Below are positions 1 through 7,966 of a stretch of DNA of 64,000 nucleotides, one piece after another. Source of the DNA: Jiella soli (lineage in GTDB: Bacteria > Pseudomonadota > Alphaproteobacteria > Rhizobiales > Rhizobiaceae). Made by a program: the position numbers and the translations under genes. The DNA lies in assembly GCF_020615385.1 (NCBI RefSeq), contig NZ_JAJAVB010000016.1:111332-175331 (forward strand), read 5' to 3'. The notes under the pieces were generated by a model, which worked only from the letters and a program-made list of their open reading frames with translations, ran no database searches and was not told the origin of the DNA. Position 1 is the first letter of the stretch. Every line of letters begins with the position of its first letter.

Positions 1-951
1 GAGGACTGGGATCCCGAAAGCCTGCCGCGCAACAACCGCATCCAGAACGCCGTCCTCTCGGAGTTCAACCAGACGCTCAACGCCCCGGCCTACCAGTCGG
101 TGCTGAAGCGCTACGGCATCGAGGGCATGGACGTCTATGACGAGACCAGCGTCTCGCTGAACTTCTACCAGCAGGATCGCCAGCGCCGGACCGACGAGGA
201 GCTGATCTCGCTCGCCCGCACGGTCAAGAACCCGACCCTCGACGTCGTCGTTCCCTACACCCTCTATGCCCGGGCGGTGACCGATCCCTACACGCAGATC
301 GTCAAGCTGCAGATGTCGCTCAACTACCGGGCGCTCGACGTGCGCAGCGGCCGCTTCTTCGGCGGCGACAACCTGGACATCGACACCGCTGGCGTGCCCT
401 TCACCGGCTGTGCCACCGCCATCAACGGCACCCAGGCCGACCCGCACTGCGTGAAGGAGTTCGTCTCGCAGAACGGTGAGAAGCTCGCCCGCAATGCCGG
501 CAACAAGCTCGCCATCCAGCTCGCCGCGCTGCTCGGCCGGAAATATTCCAGCTCGGACAGCTACGACGACTCCAGCTCGGAGAACACGGCCGCGAACGAG
601 GCGATCGAGACCGACGTTGCGCATGCCGATCGGGGGACGATCGTCCACGAGAGGCGCTCCTCGGCCTGCGGCAACCTCCCGACCACCTATGCGGTCAAAT
701 TCCGCGGCTTCGAGCAGCGGCAGGTGAACGCGGTCGAAGAGTACATGGCCTTCTGGAAGTGCGCGATCAACCTGAACGTCTCGGACTCCGACTTCTCCGA
801 GGTGACGTTCCAGTACAAGACCCGCGCCGACCAGCAGCGCGTCCTGCGCAACATCCGGCTGATGCTCGAACTGATGGGCGTCGTCGCAGAACCGCAGACC
901 ATCGGCTCGAACGAGATCGTCGTCGAGGTCCTCGGCCTGCGCGAGAATTGA
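1..951 (+). CDS. Uncharacterised envelope-type protein, 5' end cut by window
   Basis: The reading frame is open from the first base, so the true start lies outside the window; the first in-frame start codon is a GTG at 100, but residues before it (for example the block ending in PAYQSV) look like normal protein. It ends with TGA at 949-951. About 316 residues are visible. There is no recognisable catalytic motif; the protein contains several cysteines, a Ser/Asp-rich linker around 545-600 and an alpha/beta-looking C-terminus. The downstream genes on the same strand all encode exported proteins, so a periplasmic or outer-membrane role is a guess by context only. I do not recognise the family. 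Confidence 0.8.
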   Translation, partial: EDWDPESLPRNNRIQNAVLSEFNQTLNAPAYQSVLKRYGIEGMDVYDETSVSLNFYQQDRQRRTDEELISLARTVKNPTLDVVVPYTLYARAVTDPYTQIVKLQMSLNYRALDVRSGRFFGGDNLDIDTAGVPFTGCATAINGTQADPHCVKEFVSQNGEKLARNAGNKLAIQLAALLGRKYSSSDSYDDSSSENTAANEAIETDVAHADRGTIVHERRSSACGNLPTTYAVKFRGFEQRQVNAVEEYMAFWKCAINLNVSDSDFSEVTFQYKTRADQQRVLRNIRLMLELMGVVAEPQTIGSNEIVVEVLGLREN

Positions 952-958
952 GACCGGC

Positions 959-985
959 GCGGCGCCTTCGACTTGAAGGCGCCGC
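959..985 (+). terminator. Hairpin after the first gene
   Basis: A perfect 11-bp inverted repeat (959-969 and 975-985, arms GCGGCGCCTTC/GAAGGCGCCGC) with a 5-nt loop starts 8 bases after the stop codon. It has no T-run, so it is a weak intrinsic terminator or an mRNA 3'-end stabiliser. Confidence 0.45.
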
Positions 986-1045
986 TCCCGCCGCGCGGCC
1001 ACGTCGGCCCTTTCGCTCATCCCCGCTTTCCCGGAACCGATTTCG

Positions 1046-2818
1046 ATGTGCAAGGCTGAAGTCCGTTTCCCGCTCGCCGCTTCCTCCGCCGTCGTCGCCG
1101 GCCTTCGGCTGACGATCGCCTCGGCGGCGCTGACTGTCCTTCCTTTCGCGCCCGGCGCCATGGCCCAACAGAGCCGCGCCGAAGCCGCGCGGCAGATTTC
1201 CCCGACCGCCGCCCCGGCGCTGAAGACCCCCGCCGTCCGGCTGATCGATCCGACCCGCGTCATCGTCACCCTGAAGCCGGGGGCGAGCCACGAAAGCCTC
1301 GTGACCGAAATGAACCGGCGCAAGGAATCGGCCGGCGGCGCTCTCGACCAGGCGACTGCCGCGGTCGCCGCCATGCGCCGCCAGTCCGGCCAGAGTTTCG
1401 TGCTGCCGCTCACCGCCGGCCAACGCGAAGCCAATATCGCCGTGCGGCCCGTCGCGGTCGCCGCGACCGGCGGTGATTTCTCCTCCGCGCTCGACGCGCG
1501 CGCCTCCCAGATGGTCGAGGCGCTGCGCCGCATGCCCGAGGTCGCGGCGGTCGAACCGAGCGTCATGTGGTTTCCGACGCAGGCGAACCCGGCCGATGCC
1601 ATGAATGCCCTGATCGAGGGGTCCACTGCTCCCAGAGGCGGCCGCGTCATCGCCGATACGCCGGATTCCGGTTCGATCGACGCCATCGTGGGAGCACCGC
1701 CGGCCCGCAATCCCGTCCCGGCGCTTGCCGTGACGCCCCAGGCGCTTCCGGACGATCCGCTGCTGCCGCTGCAATGGGCGCTGAAGACCAATGCGAGCGC
1801 CGTCACGAACGATGCGCTGCCGGGAGGAAGTGGCTTCGTCGCCCATGCGGGCCTCAGCGGCTCGGCGAACCAGGCGGCGCCGGTCGTCGCGATCATCGAC
1901 ACCGGCCTCGTGAAGAGCCATCAGGACCTTGCTACGGGCGAGGTCCTCCCAGGCTACGACTTCATCACGCTGCCCTTCGTCGCCAATGACGGCGACGGCC
2001 GCGACGCCGATGCGAGCGATCCCGGCGACGGTCCGGCCGCGAACGATTGCGGGGAGGGCACGCCGGCGCGCGCCAGCACCTTCCACGGATCGCATGTCGC
2101 CGGCATCGCCGGTGCGGTCGCCACCGGCAACAGCGTCGGGATTGCCGCGCCGGGCGTGGTGAAGATCCTGCCCGTACGCGTGCTCGGCAAATGCGGCGGC
2201 TTCGATTCCGACATCACCGACGCCGTGCGCTGGGCCGCGGGCCTGCCGGTCGACGGGATCCCGCTCAACCCCAACCCGGCGAAGATCCTCAACATGAGCC
2301 TCGGCGGGCCCGGCCCGTGCAGCCTCGCCTTTCAGGCGGCAGTGAACGAGGTGCTCGCCAAGGGCGCGGTCGTCATCGTCGCCGCCGGCAATGACGGCGT
2401 CGATGCGACCACCCAGACACCGGCCAATTGCAGCGGCGTCATCACCGTCGCGGCGAGCGACGCCCGCGGCTTCATCGCCCCCTATTCGAACTTCGGCCCG
2501 CGCGTCGACATCCTGGCGCCCGGTGGCGACAACAGCCGCGACGACGACGGCAACGGCCGGCCCGACGGCATTCTGTCGATGGTCGACGGCGGCTACGAGT
2601 TCAAGGAAGGCACGTCCATGGCGACGCCGCTGGTCTCCGCCGCGGCCGCCATCGTTGCGGCCGAACGCCCCGACGTCACGGCCGACGAGGTGAAATCGAT
2701 CTTGAGCGCGGCCGCCCTGCCGCGCGACGCCAGCCAATGCCCGAAGGGCTGCGGCTCGGGCCTCCTGCAGTTCACCGCGCCCGCCCAGTCCGCCGCCACG
2801 ACCGCCGTTCGCAGATGA
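1046..2818 (+). CDS. S8 family serine protease (subtilase), exported
   Basis: 590 residues. An N-terminal signal peptide (about residues 1-40, ending PGAMA before QQ) is followed by a roughly 240-residue region that resembles an inhibitor-like propeptide, then a subtilisin fold. The catalytic triad is visible: Asp285 in AIIDTG, His347 in FHGSHVAGIAG and Ser524 in EGTSMATPLVSAA. The Asn-containing block VIVAAGNDG fits the oxyanion-hole region. It probably acts outside the inner membrane on unknown proteins. It stands alone between a hairpin and the SH3 gene, on the same strand as its exported neighbours. The family is secure; the substrate is unknown. Confidence 0.93.
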   Translation: MCKAEVRFPLAASSAVVAGLRLTIASAALTVLPFAPGAMAQQSRAEAARQISPTAAPALKTPAVRLIDPTRVIVTLKPGASHESLVTEMNRRKESAGGALDQATAAVAAMRRQSGQSFVLPLTAGQREANIAVRPVAVAATGGDFSSALDARASQMVEALRRMPEVAAVEPSVMWFPTQANPADAMNALIEGSTAPRGGRVIADTPDSGSIDAIVGAPPARNPVPALAVTPQALPDDPLLPLQWALKTNASAVTNDALPGGSGFVAHAGLSGSANQAAPVVAIIDTGLVKSHQDLATGEVLPGYDFITLPFVANDGDGRDADASDPGDGPAANDCGEGTPARASTFHGSHVAGIAGAVATGNSVGIAAPGVVKILPVRVLGKCGGFDSDITDAVRWAAGLPVDGIPLNPNPAKILNMSLGGPGPCSLAFQAAVNEVLAKGAVVIVAAGNDGVDATTQTPANCSGVITVAASDARGFIAPYSNFGPRVDILAPGGDNSRDDDGNGRPDGILSMVDGGYEFKEGTSMATPLVSAAAAIVAAERPDVTADEVKSILSAAALPRDASQCPKGCGSGLLQFTAPAQSAATTAVRR

Positions 2819-2864
2819 GCGCGGTTAAGTGTCCTGTTCAGTCCGAAGCGAAGAGGTTGAGTGT

Positions 2865-3560
2865 ATGTCTAAGTTCCGCGTGTTTTTCGCAATCGTGCTT
2901 GGCGGGCTTGGGTTCGCCCTGCCTGCCGCGGCTCAGTCCTGCGACAATTATCGGGTCGAGGCGCGGCTTTTGAACATGCGCGCCGAGCCGAACGTCTTCG
3001 GCAACATCATCGACGTCCTGCGCCAGGACGAGATCGTGTGTCTTTCCAAGACCCAATCCACGAGCGGCCAGGACTGGGGCCTCGTCGTCACCAAGTCGCG
3101 GCCGGACGGAAGCGGGTCGGAAACGGTCGAGGGCTGGACGAGCCTGCGCTACCTGTCGAAGATGGAGACGCCGCCGAGCGATCCCGGCGCCGATCAGCCG
3201 GTCGCCGGCCAGCCTCAGCCCCAGCCGACCGACGACGCTGCGCTGCCGGGGACGGTCCCCGAGCCCGAGCCGGCACAGCTGAACTTCGCCGAGCCGGTGC
3301 CGTTCGGGCCGTTCCCGGTGCGCGGGCGCAGCCTGGAGCAGCTCGCCAACAGCCTGCCGCTGTTCTCGCCGATCGACGGCCTGCCGGACACGCGCTGGAA
3401 GAAGCAGTGCACGTCCTGCCACCAGTGGAACAAGGATCGGCTCTGCGACCAGGGCAAGTCCTACGCGGCCAGTCCGGTCAACATCATCCGCATCCAGCAT
3501 CCTTATGGCGGGCCCTACAAGAAGGCTCTGGCGACCTGGGCCAAGAGCGGCTGCAACTAG
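2865..3560 (+). CDS. Exported SH3-domain protein with Cys-rich C-terminus
   Basis: The ATG at 2865 is preceded by AGAGG and is followed directly by a signal peptide ending ALPAAAQS; a GTG 12 codons upstream is less likely. The mature protein has a bacterial SH3-like domain (about residues 27-100, with NMRAEPN and GWTSLRYL), a Pro/Gln/Glu-rich linker and a conserved-looking tail containing Cys182-Thr-Ser-Cys185-His186, Cys194 and a penultimate Cys230. SH3b domains usually bind cell-wall or protein ligands. The CXXCH motif is formally a c-type haem signature but is more easily read as disulphide or metal-binding here. 231 residues. Function unknown. Confidence 0.85.
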   Translation: MSKFRVFFAIVLGGLGFALPAAAQSCDNYRVEARLLNMRAEPNVFGNIIDVLRQDEIVCLSKTQSTSGQDWGLVVTKSRPDGSGSETVEGWTSLRYLSKMETPPSDPGADQPVAGQPQPQPTDDAALPGTVPEPEPAQLNFAEPVPFGPFPVRGRSLEQLANSLPLFSPIDGLPDTRWKKQCTSCHQWNKDRLCDQGKSYAASPVNIIRIQHPYGGPYKKALATWAKSGCN

Positions 3561-3619
3561 GACGCCCGGCCATGCGAACCGTCCGCAGACGAGGACCAAC
3601 GATGACAAGGAGCAAGCAT

Positions 3620-4543
3620 ATGCGCAAGAAAGGCGTCGCGCTGGCCGCGCTATCGGCTGCGGCAGCGTTTTCCGGCGGCACCGCCGCCAGTGCATGCGAG
3701 TTCTACCGCACCATGGAGGCGCAGGCGGAACTCTTCGACCTGCCGGATTCGGGCGGCGGCCTCGCCTTCGCCCTGGTCCCGAGCTCGGCGCAGTCCTGCG
3801 TCATGGAAGAGAAAACCGACGGCAACGGCCACAAATGGATGCGGCTCGGCTTCTATACGGTCGACGGCGTCAAATACAATGTCGACGGCTGGGTGCGCGA
3901 GGAGTCGGTGTCGCCCCCGGCGCCCACCGCGCAACTCGCCTCGACTGAGCGCAGCACCGCCCCGATCGAGGCGCCGACGCAAAGCCCGACGGTCGATGCC
4001 AAGGCGGCGTTCTTCGCCAAGGACTGGCGCCTCGATCCGGGACGCTCGCGCGTCAATTTCGTCACGATCAAGAAGGGGACTGTCGTCGAGACGCACAGTT
4101 TCGGGACGATGTCCGGAGAGGTGGCGGCGAGCGGCGATGCCGACATCAAGATCAAGCTCGAATCGGTGAATACCGGGATCGACATCCGCGACGTCCGGAT
4201 GCGCTTCCTCCTGTTCAACATCGACGAGTTCCCGGAAGCTGAAATCAAGGCCAAGATCGATCCCGCAGCGATGCAGACGGTGTGGGACGAGCGCCAGATC
4301 TCCTACGATCTGCCGTTGACGCTGACGATCCGCGGCGTCTCGAAGGAGATGACCGTGCCGGTGATCATCTCGCGCCTGTCCGACGATATGGTCCAGGTCA
4401 CCTCCAGCCAGCCGGTGACCGTCAGCGGCACGGACTTTAACATGGCCGACGGGCTCAAGAAGCTCAGCGAGGCCGCCGGCGACATCGACATCACCCCGTC
4501 TTCCCCGGTGACGTTCGAGCTCTCCTTCGTCCCTGCCGCCTGA
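3620..4543 (+). CDS. Exported SH3-like plus YceI-domain protein
   Basis: The start is set by an AAGGAG Shine-Dalgarno at 3607-3612, 7 nt before the ATG at 3620; an in-frame ATG at 3602 lies upstream of that site. 307 residues. A signal peptide ending TAASA precedes an SH3-like segment (residues about 22-90, ending DGWVREESV) that resembles the N-terminus of the preceding gene product. Residues about 130-305 are a YceI-type lipocalin-like barrel (WRLDPGRSRVNF near its start, ITIRGVSKEMTVPV in the core strands as LTIRGVSKEM). YceI barrels bind isoprenoid or other hydrophobic ligands in the periplasm. It follows the SH3 gene by 59 bp and may be cotranscribed with it. Confidence 0.85.
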   Translation: MRKKGVALAALSAAAAFSGGTAASACEFYRTMEAQAELFDLPDSGGGLAFALVPSSAQSCVMEEKTDGNGHKWMRLGFYTVDGVKYNVDGWVREESVSPPAPTAQLASTERSTAPIEAPTQSPTVDAKAAFFAKDWRLDPGRSRVNFVTIKKGTVVETHSFGTMSGEVAASGDADIKIKLESVNTGIDIRDVRMRFLLFNIDEFPEAEIKAKIDPAAMQTVWDERQISYDLPLTLTIRGVSKEMTVPVIISRLSDDMVQVTSSQPVTVSGTDFNMADGLKKLSEAAGDIDITPSSPVTFELSFVPAA

Positions 4544-4583
4544 TCCCGGCAGGCACCGCATCCAACCGATCCGCAAGCATTCT

Positions 4584-4612
4584 GACCGCCGGCCGCAACG
4601 CCGGCGGTCTTT
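4584..4612 (+). terminator. Intrinsic terminator of the YceI gene
   Basis: A perfect 10-bp stem GACCGCCGGC/GCCGGCGGTC (4584-4593 and 4600-4609) with a 6-nt loop is followed by TTT, 40 bases after the stop codon. Confidence 0.7.
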
Positions 4613-4727
4613 ACGTTGGGCCCTCCGACTGTCTGTCGCGAGAAAAAATCGATCCCGGTCGGCAAATTCGGCTCTGGCGCTTCCACTCAGCAGGGTGTCA
4701 CCAGCAACCAACCGGAGTTATCCGACC

Positions 4728-4973
4728 ATGTTCCGTAAGACCCTCATCGCATTTGCGACGACTGCTGCCGCCGCGGCTGCGCTGATCGCTCCGGCGGAAG
4801 CCGGCAGCTACGGCAATGGCTACCACCGCAATCATCATCACGTTCGGCACTACGGCCACCACGTCAAGACGTATCACAAGGTCTGCCGCACCAAGACCTA
4901 TCGCAAGTTCGTCGGCTACGACTACCACGGCAACAAGCTGTTCGTCGTCAAGCACCGCAAGGTCTGCCGCTAG
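4728..4973 (+). CDS. Small exported His/Tyr-rich protein
   Basis: 81 residues from the ATG at 4728, with GGAG 10 nt upstream. An alanine-rich signal peptide ends APAEA; the mature part (about 57 residues) is very basic and aromatic, with many His, Tyr, Lys and Arg (HHVRHYGHH) and two widely spaced VCR motifs. Small periplasmic proteins of this composition are common in Rhizobiales and have no agreed function. The His clusters could bind metal, but that is inference. It is followed by a strong convergent hairpin. Confidence 0.8.
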   Translation: MFRKTLIAFATTAAAAAALIAPAEAGSYGNGYHRNHHHVRHYGHHVKTYHKVCRTKTYRKFVGYDYHGNKLFVVKHRKVCR

Positions 4974-5035
4974 GCGCGGCGCCGGTTCCGATCGGCTGTC
5001 CCATCGTCCCCCGTCCCTCGTTCGTCGGACAGCCG

Positions 5036-5066
5036 GAAGCCGCCCCGTCCTCCCCGGGGCGGCTTC
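5036..5066. terminator. Bidirectional hairpin between convergent genes
   Basis: Perfect 12-bp inverted repeat GAAGCCGCCCCG/CGGGGCGGCTTC (5036-5047 and 5055-5066) with a 7-nt loop. It lies between the plus-strand His-rich gene (ends 4973) and the minus-strand matB (ends 5085), so it can serve both. Confidence 0.65.
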
Positions 5067-5084
5067 GCTGCGTTCAGGCGCCGC

Positions 5085-6614
5085 TCAGCCCTCGGCCAGA
5101 AGCGAGGCGAAGCGTTCGCGCAGGACGTTCTTCTGTACCTTCCCCATCGTGTTGCGCGGCAGTTCGTCGACGAAAACGATCCGCTTGGGCTGCTTGAAGC
5201 GCGCGAGCCGATCCTTCAGAGCGGCCGTCAGAGCCGCTTCCTCGAGCGGCCTGTTCGCCACCACGACGCCGACCACCCCTTCGCCGAAATCGGGATGGGG
5301 CACGCCGATCACCGCGCTCTCGACGACGCCGTCGAGTTCGTCGATCGCAAGCTCGACCTCCTTCGGATAGACGTTGAAGCCGCCGGTGATGACGAGATCC
5401 TTTCCGCGGCCGACGATCGAGACGTAGCCGTCCGCGTCGACAAGGCCGAGGTCGCCGGTGATGAAGAAACCGTCCGGCCGAAATTCCGAGGCGGTCTTCT
5501 CCGGCATCTGCCAATAGCCGGCAAAGACGTTCGGTCCCTTCACCTCGATCACGCCGATCTCCCCGTCCGGGAGCGTCTCACCCGTCTCCGGATCGGCGAT
5601 CCGCAGGGAGACCCCCGGCAGCGGGAAGCCGACCGTGCCGGCCCGCCGCTCGCCCTCATAGGGGTTGGAGGTGTTCATGTTGGTCTCGGTCATGCCGTAG
5701 CGCTCGAGAATGCGCTGGCCGGTCTTGGCTTCGAAGGCGCGGTGGGTTTCCGCGAGCAGCGGCGCCGACCCCGACGTGAACAGCCGCATATGACCCGCCG
5801 TCTCCCGGCTCAGCCGATCGTCGGCGAGAAGCCGGGTGTAGAAGGTCGGCACGCCCATCATCGACGTCGCCTGGGGCAGGTATTTGAAGACCTCCTCGAC
5901 GTCGAACTTCGGCAGGAAGATCATCCCACTGCCCGAGATCATCACCGTGTTGCAGGCGACGAAGAGGCCATGGGTGTGGAAGATCGGCAGGGTGTGGAGC
6001 AGCGTGTCGCTCTCGGTAAAGCGCCAGCTGTCCTTCAGTACCTCGGCATTGGAGAGGAGGTTCTCATGAGTCAGCATCGCGCCCTTGGAGCGCCCGGTCG
6101 TGCCGGAGGTGTAGAGGATCGCGGCAAGATCGTCCGGTCCCCGCGCAACCGTCTCGAACTGCTCCTTGGCAGCCAGCGCCTTGTCGCTGAGGGAGCCGGC
6201 GCTGGTCTCGGGCGATTGCCAGACGCCGAGCGTTTCGATCGCCGCCCCGGCCTCGCGCGCCACCGGCGCGAGCTGGTCGCGCTTCTTCGGATCGCAGACG
6301 AAGACACGCGGCTTGGCGTCGCCGAGGAAATAGGCGATTTCGGCCGGCGTATAGGCGGTGTTGAGCGGCAGGAAGACGCCGCCGGCCCGCACCGTGCCCA
6401 GATAGAGCATCAGGGCTTCGATCGACTTCTCGACCTGGACCGCGACCCTGTCGCCCGGCTGCAGCCCGAGCCAGGTCAGGACATTGGCGAAGCGCGCCGA
6501 GACCTTGTCGACATCGCCGTAGGTATAGTGGCGGCCATCCGGCAGGAGCGCGAAGCGCCGGTCGGGCTCGCCGGCCGCGGTCGAGGTGAGCGCGTCGAAA
6601 AGCGTATTGGTCAT
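5085..6614 (-). CDS. matB: Malonyl-CoA synthetase (AMP-forming)
   Basis: 509 residues, normal length for MatB. It activates malonate with ATP and CoA. The AMP-binding signature ILYTSGTTGRSKGAM is near residues 166-180, the core motif YGMTETNM near 305, the hinge TGDLG around 395 and the C-terminal Lys in PRNTMGKVQK near 490. Identification as malonate-specific rather than another short-chain acyl-CoA synthetase comes from the overall sequence and above all from the operon: its ATG overlaps the stop codon of the malonyl-CoA decarboxylase gene by 4 nt (6611-6614), the last gene in a five-gene chain starting with a TRAP transporter. Confidence 0.92.
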   Translation of the reverse strand: MTNTLFDALTSTAAGEPDRRFALLPDGRHYTYGDVDKVSARFANVLTWLGLQPGDRVAVQVEKSIEALMLYLGTVRAGGVFLPLNTAYTPAEIAYFLGDAKPRVFVCDPKKRDQLAPVAREAGAAIETLGVWQSPETSAGSLSDKALAAKEQFETVARGPDDLAAILYTSGTTGRSKGAMLTHENLLSNAEVLKDSWRFTESDTLLHTLPIFHTHGLFVACNTVMISGSGMIFLPKFDVEEVFKYLPQATSMMGVPTFYTRLLADDRLSRETAGHMRLFTSGSAPLLAETHRAFEAKTGQRILERYGMTETNMNTSNPYEGERRAGTVGFPLPGVSLRIADPETGETLPDGEIGVIEVKGPNVFAGYWQMPEKTASEFRPDGFFITGDLGLVDADGYVSIVGRGKDLVITGGFNVYPKEVELAIDELDGVVESAVIGVPHPDFGEGVVGVVVANRPLEEAALTAALKDRLARFKQPKRIVFVDELPRNTMGKVQKNVLRERFASLLAEG

Positions 6615-7966
6615 GCGACGTCCTTCATGGAATGTCCGGCCCGGCCGGGCAGGAGAGCGGTCACGGCCCGGCTCGCGGCGACTTCGGCGTCGCTGGCATA
6701 GGCTTCGTGACGCTGCTCGACGCGCGGCAGGTCGTAGAGATAGTTCACCATCAGCCCGTGCCCCTGCCGCATGCCGCGGGCGGAGGAATCGCCGAGATGC
6801 ATGATCCGGTTGAGCATCGCGCCATTGCCGAGATGGAAGCGCGCGACCGGGTCCTGCGGCTGCCCGTCGGGGCGCTTGGCGCGCAGGAAGTAGCGCGCGG
6901 CGAGCGAGAGGACGCCCGGCCGCGCCTCGCCGGCGCGCACGGGATCGGCCGCCCAGTTCTCCTGTGACAGGATCGCCAGCGCCAGCTTCTCGGCCGGCTC
7001 CAGCCTCTGCCGCATCTCGTCCGGCAGGCTCGAAATCCAGGCGGCAAAGCCCGGGACGGGCGACAGCGTGACGAAGGTCTTCAGGTTCGGGATCGTCTCC
7101 TTCAGGTCCTCGGCCACCTGCTTGATCAGGAAGGAACCGAAGGACACGCCGGCAAGGCCGCTATGGCAGTTCGAGATCGAGTAGAACACCGCCGTCTCGG
7201 CCACCTGAGGCGAGATCACGATGCGGTCCGGGTCGAGGACTGAGGCGATCGTGGCGGGAATCTCCTCGGTCAGGGCCACCTCGACGAAGATCAGCGGGTC
7301 GTCCGGGATCGAGGGGTGGAAGAAGGCGAAGCAGCGCCGGTCGGCGGGCGCGAGGCGCTGGCGCAGCTCGTCCCATGTGCCGATCGCATGCACCGCCTCG
7401 TATCGGATGATCTTTTCCAGCACCGAGGCCGGGGTGTTCCAGTCGATCGGCCGCAGCATGAGGAAGCCGCGGTTGAACCAGGACTGGAAGAGATGGCGCA
7501 GATCCGCGTCGACCGGGCCGTATTTCTCCCGGTCCGCGCGCATCAGCGGCAGCAGCTTCTCGCGCAGCTTGACGAGTTCGGCCGTCCCGCCCGGGGCGAG
7601 ATTGAGACGACGGAAGAGTTCCTGGCGCGGCGGTTCGGCGAGATGCTGGAGCCGGGCAAGGTTCGCCGGATCGGGCGCGTCGGCATAGGCCTCGGCGGCA
7701 GCGCGAAGCGCCTCCTCGTCGGGCATGAAGTCTTCCGCGAACATCTGAAACAGCGCGACCGTCGCCTCTTCGTCGAGCGCCCTGATCGCCTTCAGGATCT
7801 CCGCCGCGAGCCGGACGCCCGTCGCCTCGCCCTTCGAGGAGACGAGCTTGCGGCAGAGGGCCGAGATCGCCGGGACGTCCATCGGCTTGGTGGCGTCGTC
7901 GCCGAGGAACCAGGAGCGGGCGCCGAGCGAGCTGAGCAGGTCGGACAGAAGCGAAACGCGGCTCAT
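6611..7966 (-). CDS. matA: Malonyl-CoA decarboxylase
   Basis: 451 residues from the ATG at 7966, which overlaps the end of the TRAP large-subunit gene by 4 nt. The enzyme converts malonyl-CoA to acetyl-CoA and CO2. The N-terminal half is helical; the GNAT-like catalytic half carries CHSGLAGVSFGSFLIK and the conserved end block with FHLGNGAMLNR, HLGDSS and HGLMVNYLY, as in the MLYCD/MatA family. With MatB it converts imported malonate to acetyl-CoA. The gene is translationally coupled on both sides (ATGA overlaps at 7963-7966 and 6611-6614). Confidence 0.93.
   Translation of the reverse strand: MSRVSLLSDLLSSLGARSWFLGDDATKPMDVPAISALCRKLVSSKGEATGVRLAAEILKAIRALDEEATVALFQMFAEDFMPDEEALRAAAEAYADAPDPANLARLQHLAEPPRQELFRRLNLAPGGTAELVKLREKLLPLMRADREKYGPVDADLRHLFQSWFNRGFLMLRPIDWNTPASVLEKIIRYEAVHAIGTWDELRQRLAPADRRCFAFFHPSIPDDPLIFVEVALTEEIPATIASVLDPDRIVISPQVAETAVFYSISNCHSGLAGVSFGSFLIKQVAEDLKETIPNLKTFVTLSPVPGFAAWISSLPDEMRQRLEPAEKLALAILSQENWAADPVRAGEARPGVLSLAARYFLRAKRPDGQPQDPVARFHLGNGAMLNRIMHLGDSSARGMRQGHGLMVNYLYDLPRVEQRHEAYASDAEVAASRAVTALLPGRAGHSMKDVA

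Noticed and set aside
767-2737. Very long open frame (656 codons) antisense to the S8 protease
   Set aside because: It is the third-position shadow typical of GC-rich coding DNA; the translation is Arg/Gly/Asp-biased with no domain, while the plus frame has a full catalytic triad.
3408-3425. SH3 protein tail as a c-type cytochrome
   Set aside because: A single CXXCH without a distal axial ligand or other cytochrome features is not enough; kept only as a possibility in the finding.
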